DNA of 64,000 nt from Arthrobacter sp. ISL-30 (lineage in GTDB: Bacteria; Actinomycetota; Actinomycetes; Actinomycetales; Micrococcaceae), in the NCBI RefSeq assembly GCF_018613855.1, contig NZ_JAGGPK010000009.1:48413-112412 (forward strand), read 5' to 3'. Below, piece after piece: positions 8,943-16,632 of this stretch. The position numbers and the translations under genes are program-made. Below the pieces are notes generated by a model. It made no database searches. It had not been told where the DNA came from and worked only from the letters and a program-made list of their open reading frames with translations. The first letter of the stretch is position 1. Each line of letters starts with the position of its first letter.

Positions 8943-8952
8943 CTTTCGAAAG
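8943..8952. promoter_or_regulatory. Second TTCGAA palindrome, candidate autoregulatory operator
   Basis: CTTTCGAAAG is a perfect palindrome with a central CG, the usual centre of LacI-family operators. It lies 13 bp before the proposed TTG start of the LacI gene. It shares the TTTCGAA core with the repeat at 8791-8808, so both are likely targets of the same repressor. Confidence 0.5.
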
Positions 8953-8965
8953 ATCAGGGGAAACT

Positions 8966-10006
8966 TTGTCCAGCTCATCGCTGCCTGCCAAGCCCACGCT
9001 CGCCGTAGTGGCAGAACGGGCAGGCGTCTCCCCGCCCACTGTGTCCAAAGTGATCAATGGTCGGGCCGACGTTTCCGCCGACACCCGGGCACGGGTCCTC
9101 GCGGTACTGGAGGACGCGGGCTACCGCTCGCCGCTCCAACGGAGGACGACGGCGGACGGAACTACCGTCGTCGAGGTTGTCTTTGACGCGCTTGACTCGA
9201 CCTACTCTGTGGAAATCCTCAATGGCATACTCCACGCGGCTGGCGACTTGGGCGTGGAGGTGATGGTCAGCATCACTGCGGTGATGCCATTGAACCAGTC
9301 GACCCCCGAACAGCGCGCACAGCGGATGGTAGACGAGGGCCGCGGGGGCATGATCGTCGTGACCTCCGCATTCGGCGGGGCCCAACTGAGCGCCTTCCGC
9401 CGTCGCCGGATTCCCGTCGTCGTAATCGACCCCTTCAACCCGCCGCCGGCCGACGTCGTGAGCGTTGGGGCAACCAACTGGGCGGGGGGAAAAGCCGCCG
9501 CCGAACATCTCATAGAGCTGGGTCATCGGCGGATCGCCTTCCTGGGCGGACCCGAGACGGCCGAATGCAACCAGGCGCGACTCCATGGCTACATGGCGGC
9601 GCTCATGGCACGCGGACTGGAGGTGGAGCCGGGCTACGTCCGCATGGGTCATTTCCGCACCGAGGATGGCGTCTCCGGGTTGAAGGAGCTCCTGGCCCTG
9701 AAGGAGCCGCCCACCGCGATCTTCGCCGGGAATGACAGCATTGCCCTGGGCGTCATGGCGGAGGCCCGCAGGAACGGGCTTCGAATTCCGGATGACCTCA
9801 GCCTCGTGGGGTTCGACGGTACGTACCAGGCTGCGGAAGCCATCCCGCCCCTGACCTCCGTGGCACAGCCGCTTCAGGAGATGGGACGTGCCGCCCTGCG
9901 GACGCTGCTGCGCCAGGTACGCGGAGAGCAATTGGATTCCCAACGCGTGGAACTCGCAACGCAACTCGTAGTCAGGGAATCAACTACGATTCCCAAAGCA
10001 AACTAA
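8966..10006 (+). CDS. LacI-family transcriptional regulator
   Basis: A 346-residue repressor. The N-terminal HTH (about residues 11-56) reads PTLAVVAERAGVSPPTVSKVINGR, followed by a periplasmic-binding-like effector domain that ends in the family block SLVGFDGTYQAAEAIPPLTSVAQP. The TTG at 8966 is preferred over an ATG at 8891 because AGGGGAAA precedes it. It also places the HTH at the expected distance from the terminus, and it keeps the TTCGAA palindrome outside the coding sequence. It is divergent from the sugar importer operon and followed 15 bp later by an aldo/keto reductase. Its effector is probably the imported sugar. Confidence 0.9.
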   Translation: MSSSSLPAKPTLAVVAERAGVSPPTVSKVINGRADVSADTRARVLAVLEDAGYRSPLQRRTTADGTTVVEVVFDALDSTYSVEILNGILHAAGDLGVEVMVSITAVMPLNQSTPEQRAQRMVDEGRGGMIVVTSAFGGAQLSAFRRRRIPVVVIDPFNPPPADVVSVGATNWAGGKAAAEHLIELGHRRIAFLGGPETAECNQARLHGYMAALMARGLEVEPGYVRMGHFRTEDGVSGLKELLALKEPPTAIFAGNDSIALGVMAEARRNGLRIPDDLSLVGFDGTYQAAEAIPPLTSVAQPLQEMGRAALRTLLRQVRGEQLDSQRVELATQLVVRESTTIPKAN

Positions 10007-10021
10007 CGGTTTAGGAGAAGT

Positions 10022-11008
10022 ATGGAACAGCGAATACTTGGCAAGACCGGGCGGAGTGTGTCTGTGGTCGGGCTGGGAACGTGGCAGCTTGGCGCGGACT
10101 GGGGCAACGTGGACCTTGCGGAAGCAACGGCTATCCTGGCTGCTTCCGTAGAGGCCGGAGTGAACTTCTTCGATACAGCAGACGTCTATGGCGACGGCCG
10201 CAGTGAGCAGGTCATCGGCTCCTTCCTCGCGGACAACCCCGGGGTGGACGTCACCGTGGCCACCAAAATGGGCCGCAGGCTGGAACAGCGGCCGGAACAC
10301 TACAACCTGGCCAACTTCCGCCAGTGGGTAGACCGGTCGCGACGGAACCTGCGCATCGACTGCCTGGATCTCGTGCAGCTTCATTGCCCTCCGTCGGAGG
10401 TGTACAGCAGGGCAGAGGTCTATGACGCACTGGACACGCTGGTGAGTGAGGGTGCTATCAAGAACTATGGCGTGAGCGTGGAGCGTACGGATGAAGCACT
10501 GGAAGCCATGAAGCACCAAGGAACGGCGTCGGTGCAGATCATCCTGAACGCCTTCCGGCTCAAGCCGCTGGATGAAGTATTGCCGTCGGCGAAGGAGGCG
10601 GGGGTAGGCATCATCGCCAGGGTGCCGCTCGCCTCGGGCCTCCTGTCCGGAAAGTACTCAACCCATACCCGGTTCGCGGAGAACGACCATCGCAACTACA
10701 ACCGCTCCGGTGAGTCATTCGACGTCGGCGAAACCTTCTCCGGAGTGGACTTCGAAGAGGGGCTGAAGGCGGTCCAGGACTTCGAACAACTGATTCCCGA
10801 CGCCGTGACGCCGTCCCAGGCGGCTATCGCCTGGATTGCGGCACAGGACGGTGTGGGTACAGTGATCCCCGGCGCCCGGAATGTGGAGCAGGCGAAGTCC
10901 AATGCTGCCGCGGCTGATGTAGTGCCCCACATCGACGACCGCTTCAACGAGGGCGTTTCGGCGCTCTACGACCGGTATTTCAGAGAGGCGATCCACCCGC
11001 GCTGGTAG
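10022..11008 (+). CDS. Aldo/keto reductase
   Basis: A 328-residue NADPH-dependent (alpha/beta)8-barrel reductase. The catalytic tetrad is visible: Asp and Tyr in FDTADVYGDGRSE, Lys in VATKMGRR and His in LVQLHCPP. The C-terminal GVGTVIPGARNVEQ binds the cofactor phosphate. It is preceded by AGGAGAAGT and lies 15 bp behind the LacI gene, so the two are co-transcribed. It may interconvert a keto-sugar and its alcohol in the same pathway as the divergent operon. Its 3' end overlaps the convergent kinase gene by 29 bp. Confidence 0.92.
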   Translation: MEQRILGKTGRSVSVVGLGTWQLGADWGNVDLAEATAILAASVEAGVNFFDTADVYGDGRSEQVIGSFLADNPGVDVTVATKMGRRLEQRPEHYNLANFRQWVDRSRRNLRIDCLDLVQLHCPPSEVYSRAEVYDALDTLVSEGAIKNYGVSVERTDEALEAMKHQGTASVQIILNAFRLKPLDEVLPSAKEAGVGIIARVPLASGLLSGKYSTHTRFAENDHRNYNRSGESFDVGETFSGVDFEEGLKAVQDFEQLIPDAVTPSQAAIAWIAAQDGVGTVIPGARNVEQAKSNAAAADVVPHIDDRFNEGVSALYDRYFREAIHPRW

Positions 11009-11957
11009 GGAAAGAGGGCCTTCGGCGGAGCCAGTGAATCACCGCCTCGCCTTGTCGCTGTTGGAACTCCCGGAGAGTGGGCAGGCCCGGCGGAGGCGGC
11101 TGCCTGGCGGCGTCGATGAAATATGCTGCGAGTCCCGCCAGTACGGCATCGACGCCTGGGGCAGTGGCTGAAGCGAAGACGTCGTGCGACTGGAGGATCG
11201 AGTCCACATCGAAATGGGGGTCGAACACGCGCACGTTGATCAGGACCGTCAGGCCATCGATCCATCCCGAACCGATGGATGCCCACGGCCAGTCCACCAG
11301 CACGGCCCCATTGTCGCGCGTGATGAGGATGTTGTCGGCCCGGACATCGGTGTGCACCAGCGACTCACCGGACAGCTCCTTCAGCCCGGAATCCGCAAGT
11401 TGTTCCAGGACGCCGAGATTCCTGAGCACCCATGGATCGCATTCCGGTGGCAGATGCCCCCTGATGCGTGTCCAGCCTTGGAAGGCATCGACCAGCTCGT
11501 CTTCAAGTCTGGGCAAGTGCCTGAGGCCGGGAGGGATGGGGGTCTGTGACAGGTTGAGCAGGGCGTCCAGTACCAAGGTGATTTCCTCGAGCCGCCACGG
11601 AATATGCGGGTGCCGCCCCTCCACGTCGCTGAGGACCAGAGCCACCCAGGCCCCGTCGTCGAAAACCCCCAGCAATGACGGCGCCGGCACTGTAAGGGGC
11701 AACGAAGCTGAGATCGCTGCTTCTTTCCGATGTATGCCTGGAGCGTGACCGTTAAGGGCAGGACTCACTGCCTTGACGAAGGCTGCGCGGCCGGTGGACG
11801 TGCGGACGCGGTCCGCTGTGCCCGGCGAAAATCCGCCTGGTTGACCTATCGCCTCGGTTACCGGTCCGCCAAGAATTTGCTCAATCCCGGTCCTCACATT
11901 CGCGGGCAAGTCACACCAGGTGATCCGCGGGCTCCACTCAGGTTGCATGCGGACCAT
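10980..11957 (-). CDS. Aminoglycoside phosphotransferase / choline kinase-like protein
   Basis: A 325-residue protein of the APH family. The catalytic loop HTDVRADNILI gives Asp and Asn of the Brenner motif, and DWPWA takes the place of the Mg-binding DFG-type Asp. A Gly-rich nucleotide loop (GGFSPGTADRV) lies near residue 41. The family phosphorylates small alcohols and amines; many chromosomal members are not resistance genes, so no drug substrate should be assumed. Starts at 11957 and 11948 are both possible. It overlaps the convergent reductase gene at its 3' end. Confidence 0.8.
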   Translation of the reverse strand: MVRMQPEWSPRITWCDLPANVRTGIEQILGGPVTEAIGQPGGFSPGTADRVRTSTGRAAFVKAVSPALNGHAPGIHRKEAAISASLPLTVPAPSLLGVFDDGAWVALVLSDVEGRHPHIPWRLEEITLVLDALLNLSQTPIPPGLRHLPRLEDELVDAFQGWTRIRGHLPPECDPWVLRNLGVLEQLADSGLKELSGESLVHTDVRADNILITRDNGAVLVDWPWASIGSGWIDGLTVLINVRVFDPHFDVDSILQSHDVFASATAPGVDAVLAGLAAYFIDAARQPPPPGLPTLREFQQRQGEAVIHWLRRRPSFPTSAGGSPL

Positions 11958-12146
11958 TATCCATCTACATCGATAGACAAACGGTTGGCACGCTCCGGCA
12001 GACTCCTTCCCAAAGAGTCAGGGGCCCCTAGACACATATAATCAGCAGGCTTAGTGTTTCATGTGGGGGCACCAATCAAGAGAAGGCCCACAGCCCAAAT
12101 CCAAATCCATGGGGAGTGCCCCCGGCTTACTGATTGGAGGAAGCAA

Positions 12147-12731
12147 ATGGAGACCGTCGAAGAAACCATCGATGTTGACGTACCCGTGCACACTGCCTAT
12201 GACCAATGGACGCAGTTCGAGACGTTTCCGGAGTTCATGTCCGGCGTTGATTCAGTCAGACAACTGACCGACACCACCAACCACTGGAAGACCCATATCG
12301 GCGGAGTGGAGCGCGAATTCGACACGGAGATCGTCGAGCAGAGGCCCGATGAGCGAATTGCCTGGCGCAGCGTCGACGGCAAGTCCCATGCAGGCGTGGT
12401 CACGTTCACACCTTTGGATATGAACCACACCAAGGTGGCAGTCCATTTCGAATGGGCGCCGGAGACGTTCGCCGAAAAAGCGGGCGCGGCCCTGAACATC
12501 GACAACATGCAAGTGAAGTCCGACATGCGCAAGTTCAAGCACTTCATCGAGTCCCGGGGAACCGAGACCGGTGCATGGCGCGGCACAGTAACTGACACTG
12601 GCGCAACCGGATCGACGTTGGGCGGCACAAGCGGCACAACCGGCACAACAGGCACAACAGGGACGACGGGCACAACCGGCCCTATGGGCGGCACGACCGG
12701 ACCTACGGGCGGCCCGAACGAACCGATGTAG
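12147..12731 (+). CDS. SRPBCC (polyketide cyclase-like) protein with Gly-Thr repeat tail
   Basis: A 194-residue protein. Residues 1-150 form an SRPBCC domain with the typical VDVPVHTAYDQWTQFETFPEFM opening, TDTTNHWKTHIGG and VHFEW blocks. The last 45 residues are low-complexity GTTGTTG repeats with Pro-Met-Gly variants, encoded by about eight copies of a GGCACAACC-like 9-mer. The start at 12147 has GGAGGAAG at the right spacing. Proteins of this type recur in actinobacterial stress loci; the tail is probably disordered and variable in length. Confidence 0.88.
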   Translation: METVEETIDVDVPVHTAYDQWTQFETFPEFMSGVDSVRQLTDTTNHWKTHIGGVEREFDTEIVEQRPDERIAWRSVDGKSHAGVVTFTPLDMNHTKVAVHFEWAPETFAEKAGAALNIDNMQVKSDMRKFKHFIESRGTETGAWRGTVTDTGATGSTLGGTSGTTGTTGTTGTTGTTGPMGGTTGPTGGPNEPM

Positions 12732-12754
12732 GCAAGGCCGGAAATCGGATAAGT

Positions 12755-12804
12755 TTCGGTGGTTGATCCTTGTTGAAACAGGCTCCGCAAGATCAACCAC
12801 CGGA
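12755..12804 (+). terminator. Hairpin after the SRPBCC gene
   Basis: GGTGGTTGATC and GATCAACCACC form a perfect 11-bp stem separated by about 20 bases, shortly after the stop at 12731. There is no clear T tract, so it is a terminator or RNA-stabilising hairpin. Confidence 0.5.
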
Positions 12805-12918
12805 TCCCCGGCCATTTTCCATTTATCTCTCCATTCATCGGAATGTATACCGCTTCCAAAGCGTTAATCCTCATAGCGGGTCTTCATCCAGCAATCGAGA
12901 CCCCGCGAGGACAGGACT

Positions 12919-13374
12919 ATGCGGACAGGAAGTATGAGCAGGAAGATTGAATTTGTTGAAGACGACGCCGGAAAGGTCACCAAGTACCTCCGGCATCCCA
13001 ACGGTGGCGGCCTGATTGGTCCGGGCGCCGAAGTGGACGAGACTTCATTCATTGGTTCAACCACGTATGTGGAGGCCGGCGCACATGTCGGCCCAGGCTG
13101 CAAGATTGGCGCTGGCGGCTGGATCGATCGCAAGGCGCGCATTGGCGACCACGCCTTTATCGGCAACGGAGTGTATGTGGGCCAGGATGCCATAGTGGGC
13201 AGGCGGGCTCATATCGGCAGCCATTCACGAATCGGAGCGGGCGCACGTGTAGGGGAAGGCATCCGCTTGCGCGGTGACACCGTGGTTCCCGATGGCGAAC
13301 TGGTAGAGGCTGTCGGCCCCAAGGCAGCGCAAAAGGCTTCGCCACGTGGTGAGCGGTCACGGCTGGCCGCCTAA
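12919..13374 (+). CDS. Left-handed beta-helix (hexapeptide-repeat) protein
   Basis: A 151-residue protein made almost wholly of hexapeptide repeats ([IV]GxxxxI), for example TSFIGSTTYVEAGAHVGPG, CKIGAGGWIDRKARIGDHAFIGNG and RAHIGSHSRIGAGARVGEG. This forms the triangular beta-helix seen in acyltransferases and gamma-carbonic anhydrases. It lacks a recognisable acceptor domain and the three zinc His residues of carbonic anhydrases, so catalysis is uncertain. Starts at 12919 and 12934 both have plausible ribosome sites. Confidence 0.8.
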   Translation: MRTGSMSRKIEFVEDDAGKVTKYLRHPNGGGLIGPGAEVDETSFIGSTTYVEAGAHVGPGCKIGAGGWIDRKARIGDHAFIGNGVYVGQDAIVGRRAHIGSHSRIGAGARVGEGIRLRGDTVVPDGELVEAVGPKAAQKASPRGERSRLAA

Positions 13375-13398
13375 TACTCCAAGCCGCCTAATACTCCA
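13366..13398. repeat. Tandem 17-bp duplication across the stop codon
   Basis: GCCGCCTAATACTCCA occurs at 13366-13381 and again at 13383-13398. The first copy carries the TAA stop of the beta-helix gene, so the duplication adds only non-coding bases. Confidence 0.85.
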
Positions 13399-13415
13399 GT
13401 CAGGCAGGGGCATTT

Positions 13416-14180
13416 TTATGCGCTTTTCCCGGTTGACGGGCTTTCCCTGTTGCCCGGGACGGCCCTCATGGAACCGGCAGAAACGAACTCCCTGGCCGCC
13501 TGCTGAAGACCCAGCGAACTGCTCCTTGCGGTGTTCCGAAGGTATTGAAGCGCATCGGCGTGGCTGAGCCCGTATTCGCGCATCAGCGTGCGCAAGGCCA
13601 GTCCCAGAAGGGCGCGGGATCGACGGGCCAAGACGAGCCCGGTCTTGGCTTCCCTCTTGCGGGACAGCTGTATGGCGAGGCGAAGGGCCCGCACGATCTG
13701 ACGTGCGTAGTCCTGCGCCTTCAGGATGTCGTCGCTGGTAAAGGCGTGAGGCTGCGGCGCGTACAGGGTAATGGCGGCGTTGATAGGGCCCGCCGGATCC
13801 AGCGGAACGGCGAGCAACGAAGACACTCCGTGTCCCACAATGGCGCTCGCGTAACCAGGCCAGCGTCGTTCCAGCCTTGTGTCGGCCACCTGAACGAATT
13901 CATGCTGGCGAATAGCTGCGAGGGCGGGACCATCTTCGAAAGAATGCTGCAGTCCATCGACTTCAGCCGTTTCATGGCCTGATGCCGTCCACGTGCTGAC
14001 GTTGTCCCCCCAAAGCACGGAAATCGCCCAGCTCAGTCCCGTGCTTTCGCCCACGATGTCCTGCATCAGCTCGTCCATGGCAGCCTTGAAAAAGGCATCG
14101 ACTTCCGTGCCATCCAAGCCGAAGGCCGGGATGGCGGAAGTCAGCTCATGCCGAAGATTTGGTGCCATACTCTCGGCCAT
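13416..14180 (-). CDS. GAF and ANTAR domain protein
   Basis: A 254-residue cytoplasmic regulator. The GAF domain spans about residues 45-165 (ISVLWGDNVSTWTASG, then VSSLLAVPLDPAGPINAAITLYAP). The C-terminal ANTAR helices include RSRALLGLALRTLMREYGLSHADALQYLRNTARSS. ANTAR domains bind paired hexaloop hairpins in nascent RNA and act as antiterminators. The signal sensed by the GAF domain is unknown. Two start codons (14180 and 14168) are possible. No nearby target leader was identified with certainty. Confidence 0.85.
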   Translation of the reverse strand: MAESMAPNLRHELTSAIPAFGLDGTEVDAFFKAAMDELMQDIVGESTGLSWAISVLWGDNVSTWTASGHETAEVDGLQHSFEDGPALAAIRQHEFVQVADTRLERRWPGYASAIVGHGVSSLLAVPLDPAGPINAAITLYAPQPHAFTSDDILKAQDYARQIVRALRLAIQLSRKREAKTGLVLARRSRALLGLALRTLMREYGLSHADALQYLRNTARSSSLGLQQAAREFVSAGSMRAVPGNRESPSTGKSA

Positions 14181-14341
14181 GCCCCACGCCTAAATTTCGT
14201 GACGTGCCGGCTCACTGCAGAACCTATGGGAAAAGCCTACGTCCCTCTTGAGGGCATCGGCCAGAAGAGTGCACGGATCGCCGCCGTATTGCAATCGGAA
14301 TGCGGGCCAAAAGTACTGCACGGAGTGTGAAGGCCAGGCGC

Positions 14342-14746
14342 CTAGGCTTCCTGGTTGATTCGCACCATGTTGCCGGAGGGGTCGCGGAAAGCACAGTCCC
14401 TCGGCCCCCAAGGCTGAACCATGGGTTCCTGCAGCACTTCCGCTCCGGAGGCCCGCACTTTCTCAAAAAGCGCGTCGAGGTCATCCGTGCGGAACACGAT
14501 GATCGGCAGAACACCTTTAGTGAGCAATTGCTGGAGGGAGTCGCCGTCGGCCTGGGAACGGCCGGCGTGCGGCTCTGACAATACGATCTCAAGGCCCGGC
14601 TGATCCGGGCTGCCAAGGGTGACCCACCGGAAGCCGCCTTGGGCGACATCATTGTGGACTTCGAGTCCAAGGGCGTCGCGGTAGAACGCGAGCGACTCCT
14701 CGAGATCGTTGACGGTGATGTTGCAGTACTGGAGTGAGATTGTCAT
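14342..14746 (-). CDS. VOC-family (glyoxalase-like) protein
   Basis: A 134-residue single-domain vicinal-oxygen-chelate protein. It shows the opening YCNITVNDLEESLAFYRDALGLEV, the middle VFRTDDLDALFEKVRASGAEVLQEP and the closing WGPRDCAFRDPSGNMVRINQ. It follows an AraC regulator by 10 bp on the same strand and is probably its target. Metal ligands are not complete enough to name an activity; resistance-type and antibiotic-binding VOC proteins share this shape. Confidence 0.88.
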   Translation of the reverse strand: MTISLQYCNITVNDLEESLAFYRDALGLEVHNDVAQGGFRWVTLGSPDQPGLEIVLSEPHAGRSQADGDSLQQLLTKGVLPIIVFRTDDLDALFEKVRASGAEVLQEPMVQPWGPRDCAFRDPSGNMVRINQEA

Positions 14747-14756
14747 GGGAAATACG

Positions 14757-15197
14757 CTAGTCCGCTGTGGTTAAAACGGCTTCTTCAATCCTGCTTATCA
14801 CGTAGCGCGTTGGCCGCGTGCGGACTTTGGCCACACAAGCGGGCATGGCCGCCACGGCACTATGCTCCCGGGAACGATACGCGCTGGGGGTCTCCCCCAC
14901 GAGTTCTGTGAACCGCGTACTGAACGAGCCGAGCGACGTTGCGCCCACTTCCATGCAGGCGTCCGTCACACTCATGCCCGCCCGGAGCAATGCCATCGCC
15001 CGCTCGATCCTGCGAGTCATCAGGTAGCTGTAGGGCGTCTCACCATAGGCTGCCCGGAACTGCCGCGAGAAATGTGCCGGTGACATGAGGGCATGCCGTG
15101 CCATGGCAGGAACATTCAACGGACGGGCATATTCCCTGTCGATCAGGTCCCGGGCCCTGCGCAGATGGGCGAGGTTCGCAAGCTCTTCCGGGGTCAT
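14757..15197 (-). CDS. AraC-family transcriptional regulator
   Basis: A compact 146-residue protein that is little more than the double-HTH AraC domain (about residues 8-105): NVPAMARHALMSPAHFSRQFRAAYGETPYSYLMTRRIERA, then SVTDACMEVGATSLGSFSTRFTELVGETPSAYR. The start at 15197 gives the usual short leader before the HTH; upstream in-frame sequence overlaps the divergent promoter region. No ligand domain is present, so activity is likely set by expression level. It is co-transcribed with the VOC protein gene. Confidence 0.88.
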   Translation of the reverse strand: MTPEELANLAHLRRARDLIDREYARPLNVPAMARHALMSPAHFSRQFRAAYGETPYSYLMTRRIERAMALLRAGMSVTDACMEVGATSLGSFSTRFTELVGETPSAYRSREHSAVAAMPACVAKVRTRPTRYVISRIEEAVLTTAD

Positions 15198-15238
15198 GGC
15201 ACGAGGGTACCACCGGCCCAAAAAATCCTGACGGAAAA

Positions 15239-15279
15239 CTGATCGGAACTTGAGGAAAATCAGGCTGGAGCCTTGATAC
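15239..15279 (+). promoter_or_regulatory. Promoter of the orphan HATPase gene, with conserved upstream block
   Basis: TTGAGG (15250-15255) and TGATAC (15274-15279) are separated by 18 bp. The preceding CTGATCGGAA block and AAAATC spacer are repeated almost exactly before 27487, with identical spacing. This suggests a shared regulator or a duplicated promoter. Confidence 0.55.
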
Positions 15280-15376
15280 GGCAGGATCACGATTGTTGCA
15301 AGCGAACGTGGGCCGGGACCCCCAGCCACCCCCACAGACCAGCAACAACTGCAGCTTTAAGGAAGCAGGAAAGGCC

Positions 15377-15850
15377 ATGAAAGAAGCACCAGCGCTGGAC
15401 GAAGTCGCCCCCATCCACGGCGTCATCACCGATAAGCACCCCGTTGATTTCTACGCCTTGGGGCTCGCCGGCTGCATTGACAGACTGACCGCCCCCCTGC
15501 GTCGCGAGGGAACCATCGTCCACTGGGAAACTCCACATCATGGCATCGAAATTCCTGCCCGGTGCGCCGCCCTGCTCTACCAGGCCGCACAAGAAGCCCT
15601 CAGTAACTCGTACAAGTATGCCCACGCCTCAGACATCACTGTCCGGCTCGCCGCTGTTTATCACGGGATCCGTCTTACGGTTAAGGACAACGGCGACGGC
15701 TTTGACAGCCACATCGCACCAGCGTCAGAGCAGCAGGGCCACGGGCTGCAGTTGATGTCCGTCGCCGCCCGCAAGGCAGGCGGCACGGTGGCGATCGATT
15801 CCAGCCCCGGCCATGGCACCGAGGTTACTGTGACCCTTCCGCTGGACTAG
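15377..15850 (+). CDS. Orphan histidine-kinase-like ATPase domain protein
   Basis: A 157-residue protein consisting of a GHKL ATPase domain of the NarL/DegS kinase type. The N box is QAAQEALSNSYKYAHAS, the G1 box DNGDGFD and the G2 box GHGLQLMSVAARKAGG, ending GTEVTVTLPLD. The ATP site is intact. There is no sensor and no dimerisation helix with a phospho-accepting His, and no response regulator next to it. It may act as an anti-sigma or partner kinase subunit, or be a shortened kinase remnant. AGGAAAGG precedes the ATG at 15377. The 5' leader is duplicated at 27356-27545. Confidence 0.8.
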   Translation: MKEAPALDEVAPIHGVITDKHPVDFYALGLAGCIDRLTAPLRREGTIVHWETPHHGIEIPARCAALLYQAAQEALSNSYKYAHASDITVRLAAVYHGIRLTVKDNGDGFDSHIAPASEQQGHGLQLMSVAARKAGGTVAIDSSPGHGTEVTVTLPLD

Positions 15851-15857
15851 CTGGCTT

Positions 15858-16266
15858 CTAACCCACCGCGAGCCGATGGCGATCGAATTCCAGCCGTGAT
15901 GCGGCGACGTCGTCCATGTGGTCCTCGGCCCATTCCTTCATCTCAAAGATGACTAGGAGCAGAGAGCGGCCACGGGGAGTCAGTTCGTAATCCGTTCGGA
16001 CAGGCACGGACACAGTGACGTGACGGGACACCAGGCCGTCACGCTCAAGCGAGCGAAGAGTGGACGTGAGCATCTTCTGGCTTGCTCCGGGAATCCTCCT
16101 GCGAAGATCGCTGTGTCGTTGAGTGCCATCCATGAGGGCGAGCATCACCAATGTGACCCATTTGCTGCTGATTGCCTCAAGTCAGCTGCCGGGCCGGGCA
16201 GAGATCCAAGGCTGCGTTGTAGAGCTGTTGTGCTTCCTGACGTTTTTCTTCAGCCGTGAGAGTCAT
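15858..16266 (-). pseudogene. HxlR-family regulator, frameshifted
   Basis: Two reading frames together make one HxlR (winged-helix) regulator. The 5' part (16266-16177) encodes MTLTAEEKRQEAQQLYNAAL DLCPARQL and ends at a TGA. The 3' part (from 16181) continues with LEAISSKWVTLVMLALMDG and the rest of the domain (RRRIPGASQKMLTSTLRSLERDGLVSR). One extra base near 16182 breaks the CPARQL/LEAISSKW junction, which is the family's signature CPxRxLLxxISxKW. A GGGGGGAA ribosome site precedes the ATG at 16266. Either the gene is inactivated or there is a one-base sequence error. Confidence 0.8.
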
Positions 16267-16377
16267 TTCCCCCCAATACATTCCTTATGCAATTAACCTG
16301 CCAGGCGTTGCGGCCGGTCCGGCACAGCATAATCCCCGGACCGGAAATGCCGAAACGGACCTTGACTCCTTAACCAG

Positions 16378-16412
16378 GGCACTTTGAAGTGCCCCAGGCA
16401 CTTCAAAGTGCG
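16378..16412. terminator. Perfect inverted repeat (strong hairpin)
   Basis: GCACTTTGAAGTGCC and GGCACTTCAAAGTGC form a perfect 15-bp stem with a three-base loop. There is no T run on either side. It lies between the HxlR remnant and a small open frame; it may stop or process transcripts, or bind a protein. Confidence 0.5.
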
Positions 16413-16446
16413 TTCTTACGCCTCGCGGCAGTGTCCGCAAGGATCG

Positions 16447-16590
16447 ATGAGGGGGCACAAGACGCCCCTGCAGCAAAGCTGCGACGTCGACGGCACCCGC
16501 AAAGTAGCCGAGGCCGACCTCAGTGATGCCGCCATCGAGTTCGCCGGCAAGCTCAGTGCTGCCGGAACGCTCCAGCTCGTCAACGACTAA
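16447..16590 (+). CDS. Possible small hypothetical protein (47 aa)
   Basis: A short open frame with AAGG a few bases before the ATG. The C-terminal half (KVAEADLSDAAIEFAGKLSAAGTLQLVND) looks like an amphipathic protein-coding segment. I do not recognise a family. It could equally be the tail of a decayed gene beginning upstream of the hairpin at 16378. Confidence 0.3.
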   Translation: MRGHKTPLQQSCDVDGTRKVAEADLSDAAIEFAGKLSAAGTLQLVND

Positions 16591-16632
16591 AGGGAGCCGG
16601 CGCCGGGATTGGAGCCTGCGCTAGTTAGGTGC

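Noticed and set aside
10980..11957. Antibiotic (aminoglycoside) resistance gene
   Set aside because: The fold is shared by many metabolic kinases; there is no mobile context and no specific resistance-enzyme motif.
12628..12690. Possible CRISPR-like or minisatellite array
   Set aside because: Units are 9 bp, without spacers, and lie in frame within a coding region; it is a coding microsatellite.
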